Positions 47,050 through 60,801 of a DNA stretch of 64,000 nt are shown in pieces. The first letter of the stretch is position 1. Each line of letters opens with the position of its first letter. This stretch comes from Pteria penguin. Lineage: Eukaryota > Mollusca > Bivalvia > Pterioida > Pteriidae. A program made the translations under genes and the position numbers. Below the pieces are notes generated by a model. It worked only from the letters and a program-made list of their open reading frames with translations. It was not told where the DNA came from and ran no database searches. The stretch is from positions 54,183,910 through 54,247,909 of the forward strand of contig CM068585.1 of the NCBI GenBank assembly GCA_035048485.1. Direction: 5' to 3'.

Positions 47050-47345
47050 GAGATGGCTAATCGTCAAATATTGTTAGCCAGGCTTTGATTGTTTGAAACT
47101 GTAGATATAATCAAAGCCCCTGTTGAATATGTGCTTTTATCGATCATGTTATTATCTTTGGATGATGCTAATGAGCCTTTTTCGACGGAAAATGGATAGT
47201 TTCCTTTGCTGTGAAAAGTACAAATGGAAGAATATTATTCAGAGAAAACATTACATGAAGATATTGGGTCAACACTTTGCAAATTTTTAGACTCCCTATA
47301 AACACTTGTTCACCCGAAGTCAATTGTTTGAATGATTGATCCAGT
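47050..47345. other. No gene recognised
   Basis: Region downstream of the B-box exon. No further exon is recognisable. Confidence 0.45.
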
Positions 47346-47350
47346 GTTAA

Positions 47351-47629
47351 TTTGATTGATTGACTGATTTTTGTTTAACGTCACACCACGAATATTTCAC
47401 GTATATGGTGACGGAATCTGTCTGATGCGGGGCATACAAATTTTGACCTTTGCAACGGACCCACCCGATGCAGTGAGGGATCTTTAACGTGCCATGCATA
47501 CCACGACACGGGGCCTCGGTTTTTACTGTCTCATCCGAAAGACAGGATACCGGTATGACCAGACCGGGAATCGAACCCCGGCCTCCCGATCAGGAGTCCA
47601 GCGCGATACCACCAGGACACGCCGGCTTC
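47351..47629 (-). mobile_element. tRNA-derived SINE, well preserved
   Basis: On the minus strand, the head GCCGGCGTGTCCTGGTGGTA with B box GGTTCGATTCC leads to a body containing TTTCGGATGAGACAGTAAAA and GATCCCTCACTGCATCGGGT and a GTTAAAC end near 47365. The body is shared with 6738-7015. The 73-residue ORF crossing it is not a gene. Confidence 0.75.
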
Positions 47630-47667
47630 ATGTTAATTTGAAGTTGGCAATTCATTCTTTCATTATG

Positions 47668-47847
47668 CAGAGTTTCTTCCCATTTGGGTTGGTATCTGAC
47701 GTGAAACAATTATGACGTCAATTTCTATGGAAACTGATGTAAAACTCCGGGAAATGAATATTCTACAAATGACGTTTTTATAGGAATTTGATGACGTCAT
47801 AATTGTTTTACGTCAGATACCGTCCCATATGGGAAGTAACTCCGTTT
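47668..47847. mobile_element. MITE with TGACGTCA-bearing inverted ends
   Basis: The left arm GTTTCTTCCCATTTGGG, then GTATCTGACGTGAAACAATT and ATGACGTCA, is mirrored on the right with a few mismatches, over more than 45 bp. The loop is about 70 bp. Another end of the same family stands alone at 58345-58400. No target duplication is certain. Confidence 0.7.
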
Positions 47848-47849
47848 AA

Positions 47850-48340
47850 CAAAAAGACTCAATAGACCGTTTTTAGTTTATTTTGTAATATTTTACTATT
47901 TATACACGTCATAAACATGTGTTGACTGCAGGTCATGCCGTTAAAACTCATGGCTATCGGCTATTGGGATTGGTGAAAATTAAGACATATGTGCAGAAAA
48001 AACATGTCAGTCGGGGGTTTTTTACCCAATACCTGATCTTTCCTCTCGTCCTATGATCATTTTTAATTCCTCTGTCTACCTTATTTGGTGTTCTTTTTTT
48101 TTTCGTACTTTCCATATTTAATACCTTGAAATATTATATGTCATTGTTATCACATCTATTGATAAATATGTTCTCATCACTACTGAATTGTGTATTTACA
48201 TACGCATATGTTTTATGATCTTAAAATTTACTTGCTTTTGTCATCTTTATTCTGTTGTAATATCGAATTGTTTTCATTATTTCAATATGTGGCCAGCAGA
48301 AATCCTGCATTTATGTAATGTACAAACATGGGTGAATGCT
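47850..48340. other. No gene recognised
   Basis: AT-rich. Nothing seen. Confidence 0.5.
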
Positions 48341-48344
48341 TTTT

Positions 48345-48695
48345 CGATTATTCGACGTCGTATTCTGACTACCAGGGCTGTCGGTAGAGTGAGATAAGTT
48401 TCTGACCCTCGCAAGACTTTTAAGATCAGGTACCTTTGCTTTATTTCAGACAGGCAGAACACGATTTTTTCTGCTGTTGTTACTTAATATTTTTGAAATT
48501 TAGTTTATTGCACAATAATATCCGTGTTTACTAATTCATGACCTGTTAATTCAAGAATCCTGTTGATCCTATTTCTCTTTATGGAGAAAATAGTTATAGT
48601 GCCCGTAATTCGGTTGGCCAAATCAAATAAATTAGAGAGTGTCAGGTCAAATGGCCGTCGTCGGTCAGTATCCCAACAGCATCACCATCGTATAT
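48345..48695 (+). mobile_element. Diverged 3' end of a Penelope-like element
   Basis: CTGACTACCAGGGCTGTCGG, CAGACAGGCAGAACACGA, TAATTCATGACCTGTTAATT and GTCAAATGGCCGTCGTCGGT follow the same order as in the tails at 5600-6020 and 39260-39660. It may be the missing tail of the copy broken at 45960. Confidence 0.5.
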
Positions 48696-48699
48696 TATT

Positions 48700-50045
48700 G
48701 TGATGTCCTTTGATGTATTTATTCTTGTTTGCTTTGTATGTGTGTGTGTGTAGGTGTGTGTGTGTGTGTGTGGCTATAGATATCTTGAGAACTACTTACT
48801 ACAAGATAAGATAGCCATATTACGCAACTTTAGTTCCGAAGGAGGAATCATCAGTCATCTATGGGAAAGAACTCTGATCCACCACAAGCTGGAAGAACAA
48901 TTATTCCGTATATCAGGTTGTGTCTGGAGGTGAACGGGCAGTGACGTATTGATGTGTGTTGGTCGGATTCCACTTGACTAGCATGTAACAACACTTGTAA
49001 CTTTGCCAAATTAAATTGATGAACCATATTTTGATTTAGACCCATTTCTCTATTAACATGTCTTTATTTATCATGTAATTTACGTTGCTGAAAAATGAAT
49101 TATTGTGTTTTTGTTTCAAAAGTACGTTTGATTATTTTGAAAAGGATCTAATTTAGATAATTCACTCAATAATAGTTTTATGAGAGGGTTTCTAATCTTG
49201 GATGACGTCATTAAAATTATCGATTTTTACATCGTTTTGGGTTTTTTAAAGCTCTTGACTTATTAATGTTATTTTTGCAAGGTCTGTTAATCATTCAGCC
49301 GTAATTCAAGAGAAGAAGAAGAAGAAAAAAATAATAATAATCTTATATACACGATGGGTACATATGTGAAATGCACAATTCCTTTTATCGGTATATTGGC
49401 ATATGGATAAATCTCAATACATCCTTGCTACTGAGCATTTTACATCATCACCTTTTGGCATTTGCACACTTAATAATAAAACCATGGACCCTAAAATGTT
49501 TTTGTTTAAATGCATCGTAAACATATTCCGAAACATACTTGTTTTCTTCAAATATTAGCAAAAGGCATCTTAAATGGTATTTAGCTATATATGGCTTTCA
49601 TACGTTTCAACTGCTATTTTCACTTTGTACGTTCAAGTTTACAGCGACATTTTGTCAAGGCAGAAACAACCATAATATATGCATTTGACTGTAAAATGAC
49701 GAATGAAAGACCGAATAACAGACCCTATGATATACTTTTACTTAAAATGGCGTTATCTTGTAAGAAAATTCAGTAGAAACGAACTACATACAACCACTCG
49801 TTACAATAAGATTCTCCTAATAGAAATCAATAAACACTTTATCAAATATTGCGCATTAATATTTCTTTACAAAATGAATTTGAAATTTACTTATCAACTT
49901 ATTGTGTTTTTCGAGTTGCGTAATCCCGTAATTTTTACTACAGCTTTCAATGAAATCAATACGTATTTCTGTACTATATCTCTGTTTAGACTTAAAGTTC
50001 AATTATCATGTCAACATCCCAACTGAACAGTGTGACAATAGACAC
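48700..50045. other. No gene recognised
   Basis: A GT run lies at 48740-48771. The overlapping frames at 49591-50026 are unrecognisable. A TGACGTCA lies at 49203-49210. Confidence 0.45.
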
Positions 50046-50053
50046 TATGGATT

Positions 50054-50236
<183 letters not shown>

Positions 50237-50534
50237 TCAGGGACTTTAAAAACGCCTATATGTTTGGGATTTTTTTCATATAAAAACATAATTGTTTTGA
50301 ACATAAATCGATTTGAATATGTGCTTGATATTGTGTGATTGCGGTAACTTTCATGCTATCGGCGAGACAAATCACTCAACCATAACGTAATACTGTTCAC
50401 CCGTGCGCTTTTCAAAAAGTACTCGACCACGTGCTCTACATTGTGTCATTTTCTTCAGAAATAACGTATACTGGTACCTAGTGCCTTTGCCTTTCCTGAT
50501 TTCAAACTTTGGTTCATTAAAACTAACGCTCGAA

Positions 50535-51398
50535 ATGCCGAGACTGTCTGAGCAACAAAGGTATGCTGTTCTTGGCCGTTTTCATAAGGCAACGTCATCT
50601 ACGTGACAGGTTTGCGACAGCCGTAAGCACGTCAAGAGATGTGATAGGTCGTCACGGTAGGCAAATCCACCACAGGACAGTACGCCGACGATTGAATGAG
50701 CAAGGTTTGCTATGCCGTCGCCCATTGAAAGGCTTGATCCTTACTTCTCGCCACCGAAGAAATCGTCTGACCTGGTCCCGGAACATGCTTGCTAATCGAC
50801 GTAATTGGCATGACGTAGTGTTCAGCGACGAATCAAGATTCAATTTGTCCATGGATGACGGAAGGCAGCGCATTTATAGGAGACGCAATGAACGTTTTGC
50901 CGCAAACTGCATAATTGAGCGTGACAAATTTGGCGGTGGTGGCGTCATGGTTTGGGGAGCCATCAATCAACATTTCAAGTCATCACTGGTTATTTTGAGG
51001 AACACTCTTACCGCGAGGCGCTACAGTGATGACGTTTTACAGCCTGAGCTCCTTCCGTTATTTCAACGTCATCAAACTGTCAACAATCCGTTGACGTTTC
51101 AAACAGACAACGCACTTCCGCACACGGCTAGAGTCACTTTCTAAACATCCAGGGAATTAATGTAATGGATTTCCCAGCACGTTCACTCGACCTCAGTCCT
51201 ATAGAGCACATGTGGGATGAGTTAGGGAGACGCTTACGTAAACGTCACCGTCAACCAAGAACTGTGGATGAGTTGGCACGTGCTCTTCAAGAAGAGTGGA
51301 ATAATATTCCTATGAGAAAAATTCGAACTTTATGTCAATCCATGCGGTCCAGATTGCGTGCATGCGTTAAAGCAAATAGGGGACATACTCGTTACTAA
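50535..51398 (+). pseudogene. Tc1-like (Tc1/mariner) transposase relic
   Basis: ATG at 50535 opens MPRLSEQQRYAVLGRFHKA. The frame then jumps, with an apparent internal loss of most of the paired-type DNA-binding domain, to HLRDRFATAVSTSRDVI, VRRRLNEQGL, VVFSDESRFNL (first catalytic Asp), FGGGGVMVWGAI and QTDNALPHTARVTF (second Asp). A frameshift near 51143 leads to MDFPARSLDLSPIEHMWDEL (catalytic Glu) and ends in KANRGHTRY plus TAA. The Asp-to-Glu spacing is about 32-34, in line with DD34E Tc1 transposases. Three frames and the internal deletion make it inactive. I could not define the terminal inverted repeats. Confidence 0.82.
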
Positions 51399-51399
51399 A

Positions 51400-51880
51400 C
51401 AAAACACATGAAATTTTTGACGTGGTATATATAACTTATGAAATCAAAGTAGAACACATAGGCTATTAATAATTATCTGTAACCTAAAATACCAACGATT
51501 GGAAGTACAAAGTTGTGAGAATGGTAGGTACAGTGTATTTAAATCGGAAATATATAAGCAAAATGTTTACATATATAGACTGAGGACATATGTCGTTGTA
51601 TGGGTCATATCAACAACCTGATAAGGGGATAGCATTTCTCTGGTAATCACCGTCATGCTTATAATTCAGAATTGTCTTGTCTTTGTGAATGAATGTTGAA
51701 AAAAAAAACAAAAGAGGAGGCTGTTCATGAGGACATCAGGAAAATACTTTTCAAATTCTGAACTACACACTACACTTTATTGTATCACCTCCAAGCTCAC
51801 AATAAAGGTCTAAATACCGTAGTATATGTATCATTGTTTCCTTAAAACATTTATCTATATTCAAGGTCCTATTCAATATC
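51400..51880. other. No gene recognised
   Basis: Probable 3' flank of the Tc1-like relic, then unremarkable AT-rich sequence. Confidence 0.45.
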
Positions 51881-51884
51881 AAAA

Positions 51885-52945
51885 TCGGAAGGTAAAGGGG
51901 TTTCGGAAACCAGACGATGTCTAGAGCAGTCTGGTTAAGAAAAAGATATGTCGAAAACCAGATGATGCTCATGGTTGTCCAATCAAAAGGACAGACATCT
52001 CAGAAACCAGACGATGCCTACTGTAGCCTGGTTAACAGGAAAAAACATCTTTGAAAAAAAGACGATGTCTACGGTAATCTGGGTAAGAAGAAAGACATCT
52101 AAGAAACCACACAATGCCTAGGGTAGTCTGGTCAAGAGGATAGACATCTCGGAAACCAGGCGATGCCTAATGTAGTCTGGTTAAAAAGAAAGGCATCTCA
52201 GAAAAAAAGACGATGCCTAGGGTAGCCTGGATAAGAAGAAAGACATTTCAAGAACCAGACGATACCTAGGGCAGTCTGGTGAAGAGGATAGACAGCTTGG
52301 AAACCAGACGATGCCTAAGGTAATTTGGCTAGAAGGAAAACATCTTGGAAAAAAGACGATGCCTTGGGTAGTCTGGGTAAGAAGAAATACATTTCAGGAA
52401 CCAGACGATGTCTAGGGTAGTCTGGTGAAGAGGATAGACATCTCGGAAACCAGACGATGCCTAAGGTAGTCTGGTTAAAAGGACAGGCATCTCGGAATAA
52501 AAGACGATGCCTAGTGTGGTTTGGATAAGAAGAAACGTATTTCAGGAACCAGACGATGCCTATGGTAACCAGTATGAGAAGAAAGACATCTCGAAACCAG
52601 ACGATGCCTAGGGTAGTCTGAGTAAGAAGAAAGACATCTACATCTCGGAAACCAGACTATTTCTAGAGTAGTCTGGTTAAAAGGACAATGGTCCCGGAAA
52701 CCAGACTATGCCTCGGGTAGTATGGTTAAGAGGATAGACATCGCGGGAACCAGACGATGCCTAGGGTAGTCTGGGTAAGAAAGACATCTCGGAAACCAGA
52801 CAATACTTAGAGTAGTCTGAGAAAGAAGAAAGACATCTCGGGAACCAGACCATACATATGGTAGTCTGGGTAAGAAGAAATCTCGAGAACCAGAAGACGC
52901 CTTGAGTAAGCAAGTCAATAAGACAGACACCTCGTAAACCATGGA
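51885..52945. repeat. Minisatellite, about 50-bp unit with internal hairpin
   Basis: About 20 units of AGACATCTCGGAAACCAGAC, GATGCCTAGGGTAGTCTGG and a purine-rich TTAAGAAGAA spacer. Each unit carries the inverted pair CCAGAC and GTCTGG around a 13-nt centre, so single strands could form a stem. The minus-strand ORF at 52706-52972 is a repeat by-product. A MITE begins 14 bp after the array. Confidence 0.92.
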
Positions 52946-52958
52946 AAAAAATACATCT

Positions 52959-53179
52959 GGGTCCGGCGCCATAAACTGAGAATATACTTAAGTCAAAAAT
53001 TTCATTTTAATTTATTCCATTATCAAACGTTCAAATAAATTTTTATGCAGAATGGTTTACTTCTATTTATCAGTAGAATAAAACTAAATAAAATCCAAAT
53101 CCCAGTTATTAATTCATTGATGAACAGAAGAATATGAATTTTTGACTTAAGTATATTCTCAGTTTATGGCGCCGGACCC
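52959..53179. mobile_element. MITE, 221 bp, with 43-bp perfect terminal inverted repeats
   Basis: The left end starts GGGTCCGGCGCCATAAACTG. The right end is its exact reverse complement over 43 bp, and the similarity extends a few bases further with one gap. The internal 130 bp are AT-rich and non-coding. Flanks are ATACATCT on the left and TGGCTC on the right, with no clear duplication. The near-identity of the arms implies recent mobility or gene conversion. Confidence 0.85.
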
Positions 53180-53769
53180 TGGCTCTACAGCGAGTTAATG
53201 TCCCATTACGGATACTTCCTGAATTCATGGTAAGATGACAAACAACAAATGTCTTCGATCTTCATCCTTGGCATTCTGCAAACAAGGATTTACAATCGTG
53301 TTAGCAGTGCAGTCATGTTCCGAAATTTGGTACGGGTAAATTAATGAATGCATTTTTATTGTTCGAAATACCAATGTGCAGAAATATCAGACATATTTTG
53401 TAACTATGGCTTTCTCGTCTTATCAGCAGGTTATCGATACTCCCAGAAGGAATGAGAACAGTTCATCATGTTCATCAGCTTTTATTGATTAGATTTATGT
53501 ATCAAAGTTTAACATTTGCCAAATAACGTTATGAATGAGGTTATCATTGTCGTCGAATTCAGAGGGGGTATTACAGGGTTTCCATTTTGTGTGTGTATAC
53601 TTTGTTTTTGTTTTGTCTTGTTTTGTTTCGTTTTGTTTGTTTCGATGGTTGAGAGGATATCTTTTTATCATCATAATCAACATCAGCAGCAGCAGCATAA
53701 TAATAATTATTATTATTATTACTATTATAATTATATTATTTGTTATTCTAATTTATTTATCTATTTCTT

Positions 53770-53804
<35 letters not shown>

Positions 53805-55769
53805 TTATTACAATTTTGTTTTGTTTATTATTATAATTTGTTATGGGAAATTCTTAAATTTATCTGCTCATTAATTTACTTTTATCATTTCTAAATTCTT
53901 TATTCATTTATTTATTCATTTATCCATTTTTTACAGTTGCTAATCCATGATTTTAAATACATTTTTGATAGATTTGGGAGGGGATGATTCGGCCATCGGC
54001 AAAGGTAAAACTATGAGAAGTATTATTATTTCCGAAGAAATATTCTGATAAAGATTGAAAAGATTACTTTATATCCCCTGTTCTTAAAAATGCAGAAATT
54101 GCATTTTTTTAAATGAAATATTTATTTTGAATTAATATAGTGTTGATTTCTTTGCCGTTTCAATACAACATAATGAAATTCGAAAGATTGGAAATCGATT
54201 AAATGGACTACACACCGGAAGACACATATACAAGTAACCCTTTAATTATTAATCTTACGAATGAGCCCCATTTATTCAAGATTAAGATATAGATATTCAA
54301 TATACGTGTACAGATGTTCATTTAAAGATCGCCAATGGCCATTCGATAACCAATATCCATAAGAAAACATTCAATATATAGATGGAAATCAACCCCCCTC
54401 CAGTTTTACATGATACATTCAGGGGTTATATTCGACATATGACGTTTTGCCGAACTTGCATCATATTAATGTGATGTCAGGATACAGCCATTAACGTCTT
54501 TCAGATAATTCTGAGAAAAGGTGATAAGCCCCTTACATCATTTAAAATTGGGAGAAGTTCTTTTCATTTCTGCAATTAAGACCTGAATTACCGTGTGGAG
54601 TTCAGATAAAGAAGACTGACGGCATTTTCACTATGTCTATGTTGCACCAAATCATTTTTTTCTTCAGTCATTTCAGTCACGTAACATCACAATCTTACCA
54701 TTTGAAGTCCACTATTGTTTAAAAATCTCATGAAATCACACAAAAACCTTTATTCGCATAATATCTCAAACCAATGCGAAGTGATTCAAACTGTCTTCAA
54801 AGAAATTATATTACAATTTTGAATCTGAGAATGTGACTACTGTCAGCATCCTTATCTGGAAAACGTAAAAACAAAATAATATTATTATTGATAAAAATAA
54901 TAATAATAACAACAATATAAATAAAACATGTATTGGGTTATTTTGACATTCAAAGTACAAATAAGGAAAACAAATGTTGAAAACATATACACTTATGTAC
55001 CTCTATATTTGGCAAATGGAGTATTTACATCCGGGCAAAATAGTAGACTAAACCATGGCTGAAACATCCATACATCAAAAAGGAAATTCCGGTTACTGAC
55101 TCAAAACTAACAACGTTATGAAACGGATTTACACTGTACAACACACAGATAAGTGATCACACTAAATTCGTCAAGAGGTTTAAAAATGTAATAATTTGTC
55201 CGTCTTCTTTTCCCTGTGAGAAATTAAGCATTTACTTCGATCTTAATGTAAGTTCTTCATATGAAAGGTATTTTTAAATATCTAATTTTTTTCACCCCCA
55301 CCTTCCATTTCACCTCTTTCAAGAATAATTAACATACCAAATCTGCACATTTTTTTATTTGAAAATTTTATTTATGTATCTATTTATTCATTTATCTGTA
55401 TCCCAGTTTTCCCCTTGAAAATGAAGGCATATGCTTGTCTGTGTCCTATGGGCTCAATGACTCTGAGAGCAGTAATATAACAATATCTTTGATGACATTT
55501 TGTTAGACTTCAGTAAACAGAAAATAATGACGAGCAGATAGATATATCAGCCCGCCTACGCGGTAATCCATAGAAATAAGCTCAATTATCATGCAATTGT
55601 TATTTATTGTTCCTGCAGCCTTTTCCGTTCCATCTATAGAAACATAAATCATGCAAGCCCCATTTTTTTTTTTTTTTTTTTTTTTTGTTTCTTGAATGAA
55701 GAAGGCCATATTCAGCAATCTATATATAAAAGAAAGGTGCTTAAATGAATATATACATATACATATCTT

Positions 55770-55770
<1 letters not shown>
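53180..55770. other. No supported gene; low-complexity runs
   Basis: ATT and TTTA repeats at 53695-53830 generate long artefactual frames. A possible small exon, TTTTTGATAG|ATTTGGGAGGGGATG to GGCAAAG|GTAAAA near 53971-54006, would read LGGDDSAIGK, but nothing joins to it convincingly. A poly-T run lies at 55663-55686. Confidence 0.4.

Positions 55771-55775
<5 letters not shown>

Positions 55776-55860
<85 letters not shown>
55776..55860. repeat. (TA)n microsatellite
   Basis: Pure TA run. Confidence 0.97.
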
Positions 55861-55863
<3 letters not shown>

Positions 55864-55864
55864 T

Positions 55865-56808
<944 letters not shown>

Positions 56809-56809
56809 T

Positions 56810-57555
56810 CTTTTTCACCCATCTCTATACTTATTAATGTAAGTGAGTGGATACACGAGTATCACTTTCGCTCTCTCCCCTCATCATATTTCTTCCCTTC
56901 AGTCTGTTTATTCTCCCTTTCTGTCATCCCCGACTCCTCTATTTTCATTCTTCTCTGTTTTGCCATCCGCCCACTTACTCTTCTTCTTACAGAAATCATT
57001 TACCGACTGTGCAATCACCTCCCCCTTTTCCTTTTATTGTTTGCTTTAAGACAGCGTTGATAGTATTGATGTTCTAAAAATATATATTTTACATTGACAC
57101 ATATAATATAAAATTGAATCCTTGCATACATTCACTCTATGCTACAGCTTATCAACAACAACATGTTTATTGCCTTTGTTGAGACCTTGACCTTGGTAAC
57201 TGATATCTCGTTCAAGGAACTTTCCGTCTTCTGCTCCTAAGTCAGATGTATATGTTGTTTACACGAGCAGGCCGACAGAACTGTGAATAAACAAGGGTCG
57301 GATTTAATAAGATTATTGCACTTTCTGTAATTCCTGTGGAATTAATGGAACATTATCAAATGACATGAATCGCTATAATTCGTTTCGGTAATATGGCCAT
57401 CCTCAGGGAATAAATAGACAAACCATTAACGGAGACCTATAGTTATCCGGAATCGGGAGACACATGGTCAGGCAGTTTTAGATAATATGGATGATTTCTG
57501 CAATATTGACAATAATTGTTATTTCTGTGATGCTCTTGGGAAATGACCTATTATC
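56810..57555. other. Upstream region of gene 2
   Basis: Pyrimidine-rich at 56840-57050, otherwise AT-rich. Two overlapping serine/leucine-rich frames are compositional artefacts. Confidence 0.5.
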
Positions 57556-57557
57556 GA

Positions 57558-57575
57558 TATAAACGCAAGTATAAA
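57558..57575 (+). promoter_or_regulatory. TATA boxes of gene 2
   Basis: TATAAA occurs at 57558-57563 and again at 57570-57575, 60 to 77 bp before the start codon at 57635. Initiation about 30 bp downstream would leave a leader of about 35 nt, a normal layout for a small secreted-protein gene. Confidence 0.5.
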
Positions 57576-57634
57576 GAGATCGGCTCACGTCATTGTAAAT
57601 ATTGTTGTTGAGGGAAAATATTGCGAAGTTAAAA

Positions 57635-57647
57635 ATGGAGATCCATT
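57635..57647 (+). CDS. Gene 2 exon 1 (start codon, 13 nt coding)
   Basis: AAAAATGGAG context. It encodes M-E-I-H plus one base, donor CATT|GTAAGTAG. It joins exon 2 to restore a Cys codon. Confidence 0.6.
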
Positions 57648-59111
57648 GTAAGTAGATAAGTTATGTACTAAATTTATTTTACTCAATATTCACCTTTGAT
57701 CTCAGATATGGTGTCCAGTAATTTTGTAAAATAATGAATGTCTTTTCCTGCAACGTAAAGACTTTTGACTTCTACGAAAATGTTGATTTTTAATCTTTAC
57801 AAGAAGATCTAAAGAAACTGATTTTTGTTAATCTGTTACTAAACTATACACCAAAGTCAGTTTACTTTTATGGTGGCGGCATCTGCCTTGTGGGAAACAT
57901 TATTATTTGCCAACCATAATGTTAGACCCGCAGTAACAGCGAAAGGGTCTATGGAACCGTCAATGGGAGGTACCGTCCGTTAGACTGCGCTTATGTACTA
58001 CCATCGATTGGAGTTAGCAACCTTATGACGTCACAATAACATACCATTGTTCTTTACGTCAATTTTGCGGGAATATGTTTTATTTCCTTCTAAAATTTTA
58101 GGACCGCAGTTTATTCACCCTTCCAAGGTTCGTAAACGAACGCAACACTCAGACAATTTTCAATTGTTCTATATATGACGTCATAAACAAATGCGTTATT
58201 TGTCGGAGTTTTGTCGGACCTCAGATGACGTCATCACAATGAAAAAGTGCAGTTTGTGGAAGGGTGAATTGCGATATCTCCCATTGTGGACCATTATTTC
58301 TCTAAGTTTTAGACCAAAAACCATAGATAGAATGTGAGGACTTAACAATTACTTTATGTCAGATACCGTCCCAAATGAGAAGTAACTCTGAGTAACGAAG
58401 TACAGTTACGGAAGAAAGAGATGATATATTAACTTACAAAATCCTTTCAGACAGCCGGAATCGAACCCAGGTCCTCAGATTATTTGAATATTATACTTAT
58501 TAATGTGAGACATTGCTTTCTTTCAGGTAAAGCCTTGGTTATCCTTATGACTATATGTACACTATATCATACAATAGAAGGTAAGAGTTTCCATGGAATA
58601 TAATATAATATAATATAATATAATATAATATAATATAATATAATATAATATAATATTTAGCATTACATGGAGAAATTTACAATCTTTGGGTCGCAAATAA
58701 ATAAATAAATAAATAAAAAAAATGTGTCTGACAGCTTGAACAAAATATACATCAAAGGGGCTTTATATATTTATGTGTCTATATAAAAAGATCTAAAAAG
58801 GAAAGCGAGCCGGTGTAGCTCGGTGAAAGAGGTGCTCGACTCAAGTACAAGGGGTCTCGGTTAGACTCCCGCCATGGGTACATTGCTGTCGTGCCACCAT
58901 ACACGTGAAATAATTATGGAGTGACGTGAATACATGTATCGCAGTTTAAAAACAAAGGTAACTCGTACCTGGAATTCATTCGACTCAATGAACCATCGTT
59001 ATCGTGAGAAAATAAAAAAGAATTTTACCTTTGTTAGAAGGCAGATGTTTTATGCAGATTGATGAAAGCTGTTTTGTCAGAGTAAATGCTTAAACGAAAT
59101 TTCTGTGGTTG

Positions 59112-59143
<32 letters not shown>

Positions 59144-60770
59144 ATGTGTTACATGATTCATTTGCTTATGATATATTACTGTTATACCAATGCATAAGAG
59201 AGCTTGTGCTTTGATAAAGTGATCAGGAAAAATATGTTTATTTAAAGTAAACCAAATTAACTGTTACTAATTTTTCTGCCGACCCTTGCATCTTTTATAG
59301 CTTTTTAAACAACTATAATTTTTGATGTATTAGACTGTATGTTGTGTTTTTGTTAATCAAGTAACCATATGTTCAATACCCTGTCTTATCACTCACCGGA
59401 GTGAATGGATGAAAGTCCCTCTCGGCAGCTTCTATTACACTGATTCAGCATGGCCCAGAATTGCGATAACTGTGAATTGGTGCGAAAGTTAATCAACCAA
59501 CGACCGACAAACCGCAGCACAAAACTGGACTAAAAAGCTCCGATATTAAAGTACTTTGTTTTACGGATTCTATAAATTAGAATTCTGCAGACAACGCGAT
59601 ACATTGATTTCCAATTAACCGATTTCAGGAGTAGCAGAATTAAGTCGAATATTTGAACATATGTCTTAATGACGCGCTGCGTTACAGAAAATTGCATTTA
59701 TCAACTATCGGGGAAAATCGTATCATCTGAGTGTCGAATTTTATTTAGGATATGGAAGAGCGAGAAAAGGGGATTTTGATCTCTAAACTCACTCTTATAC
59801 ATGTAAAAATATCTTTTTTTAAACATAATTAAGACAAACTGATGACCCGGAAACACCCCTCCTTTTTCCAATTTGGGAAAGAATCTCTATATTCATTACA
59901 TTCATATTATTTCATACGTGAAAGAGAGGTTGCGTAAAAAAATGGAAAATGGTGCGATATTTTTTTTTTCATTTTTATTTTCAAATCTTTTATTATGTTT
60001 ATTTAATTTTGTTTTCATTCTTTTTAATCTTTTGATGATATCATTTAATTTTGTTTTTGTTTTATCTGAACACCATATAAGAGCGTGTGGGACCAGAAAT
60101 TGGGGGCAAAGGGTGCGTGATACATACGCTCGATGTCAAAACGTTATGTTAAATTTCATCTCGCAGTTTAATGAAATCTCGAAATGAAAAAGATAAAATT
60201 GGAGGGGGGCGAAAAATTACTACCTTTCTTACCGCCTACTGCTTATTTTATTATGTTTTATTTACGTTAATAGACCAATTAACAAAAGCCTTCCTCGTCA
60301 CAATCTTATTGGTTGTACTTCTATAGGATGTTACGTCAACAGAAACCTATTAGGGACATGGTTGTTAGGCGACGGCATGACCAAGGAGCAGAAAGGTTCC
60401 ATCACATTCGACGCTACCACTATAAATGTACACTTCAACAACAAACAATACGAATTCGTGTGCTCGGCCAGAGACTACAACGGCAAATATTTATTTAAGT
60501 AAGTCCTCTTTGTTTTATGCCCGCGGATCGATAGATTGGGGTCAAATTGTGTTTGTCCTGTCTGTTTGTTTGTTTGTTTGTTTGTCTGTCTGTTGTCAAC
60601 TTTAATTTTGGCTATAATTTTAAACCGTGAGGGATAGAGACTTCATATTTGACTCTACGAATGAAGTCCTTTCAAATGACACCTTGACAATGACATTCAC
60701 GCTTAAAATACCTTTTCCGACTTTGGTTCTGCCGGGGGGGGGGGAGCAAAAAGTGTTTCACAAACACAGC

Positions 60771-60801
<31 letters not shown>

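Noticed and set aside
47540..47629. tRNA gene on the minus strand
   Set aside because: It is the pol III head of a SINE whose body is shared with 6738-7015.
52706..52972. 88-residue minus-strand ORF
   Set aside because: It is a reading of the 50-bp minisatellite running into a MITE arm.
53516..53894. Two overlapping ORFs of 106 and 119 residues
   Set aside because: They are dominated by ATT and TTTA low-complexity sequence (Tyr, Ile, Leu and Phe runs).
53971..54006. Small exon reading LGGDDSAIGK between splice-like sites
   Set aside because: Too short, and no partner exon in matching phase was found.
59873..60187. 104-residue plus-strand ORF
   Set aside because: Phe/Leu-rich from a poly-T stretch, no motif, and it lies in an intron of gene 2.
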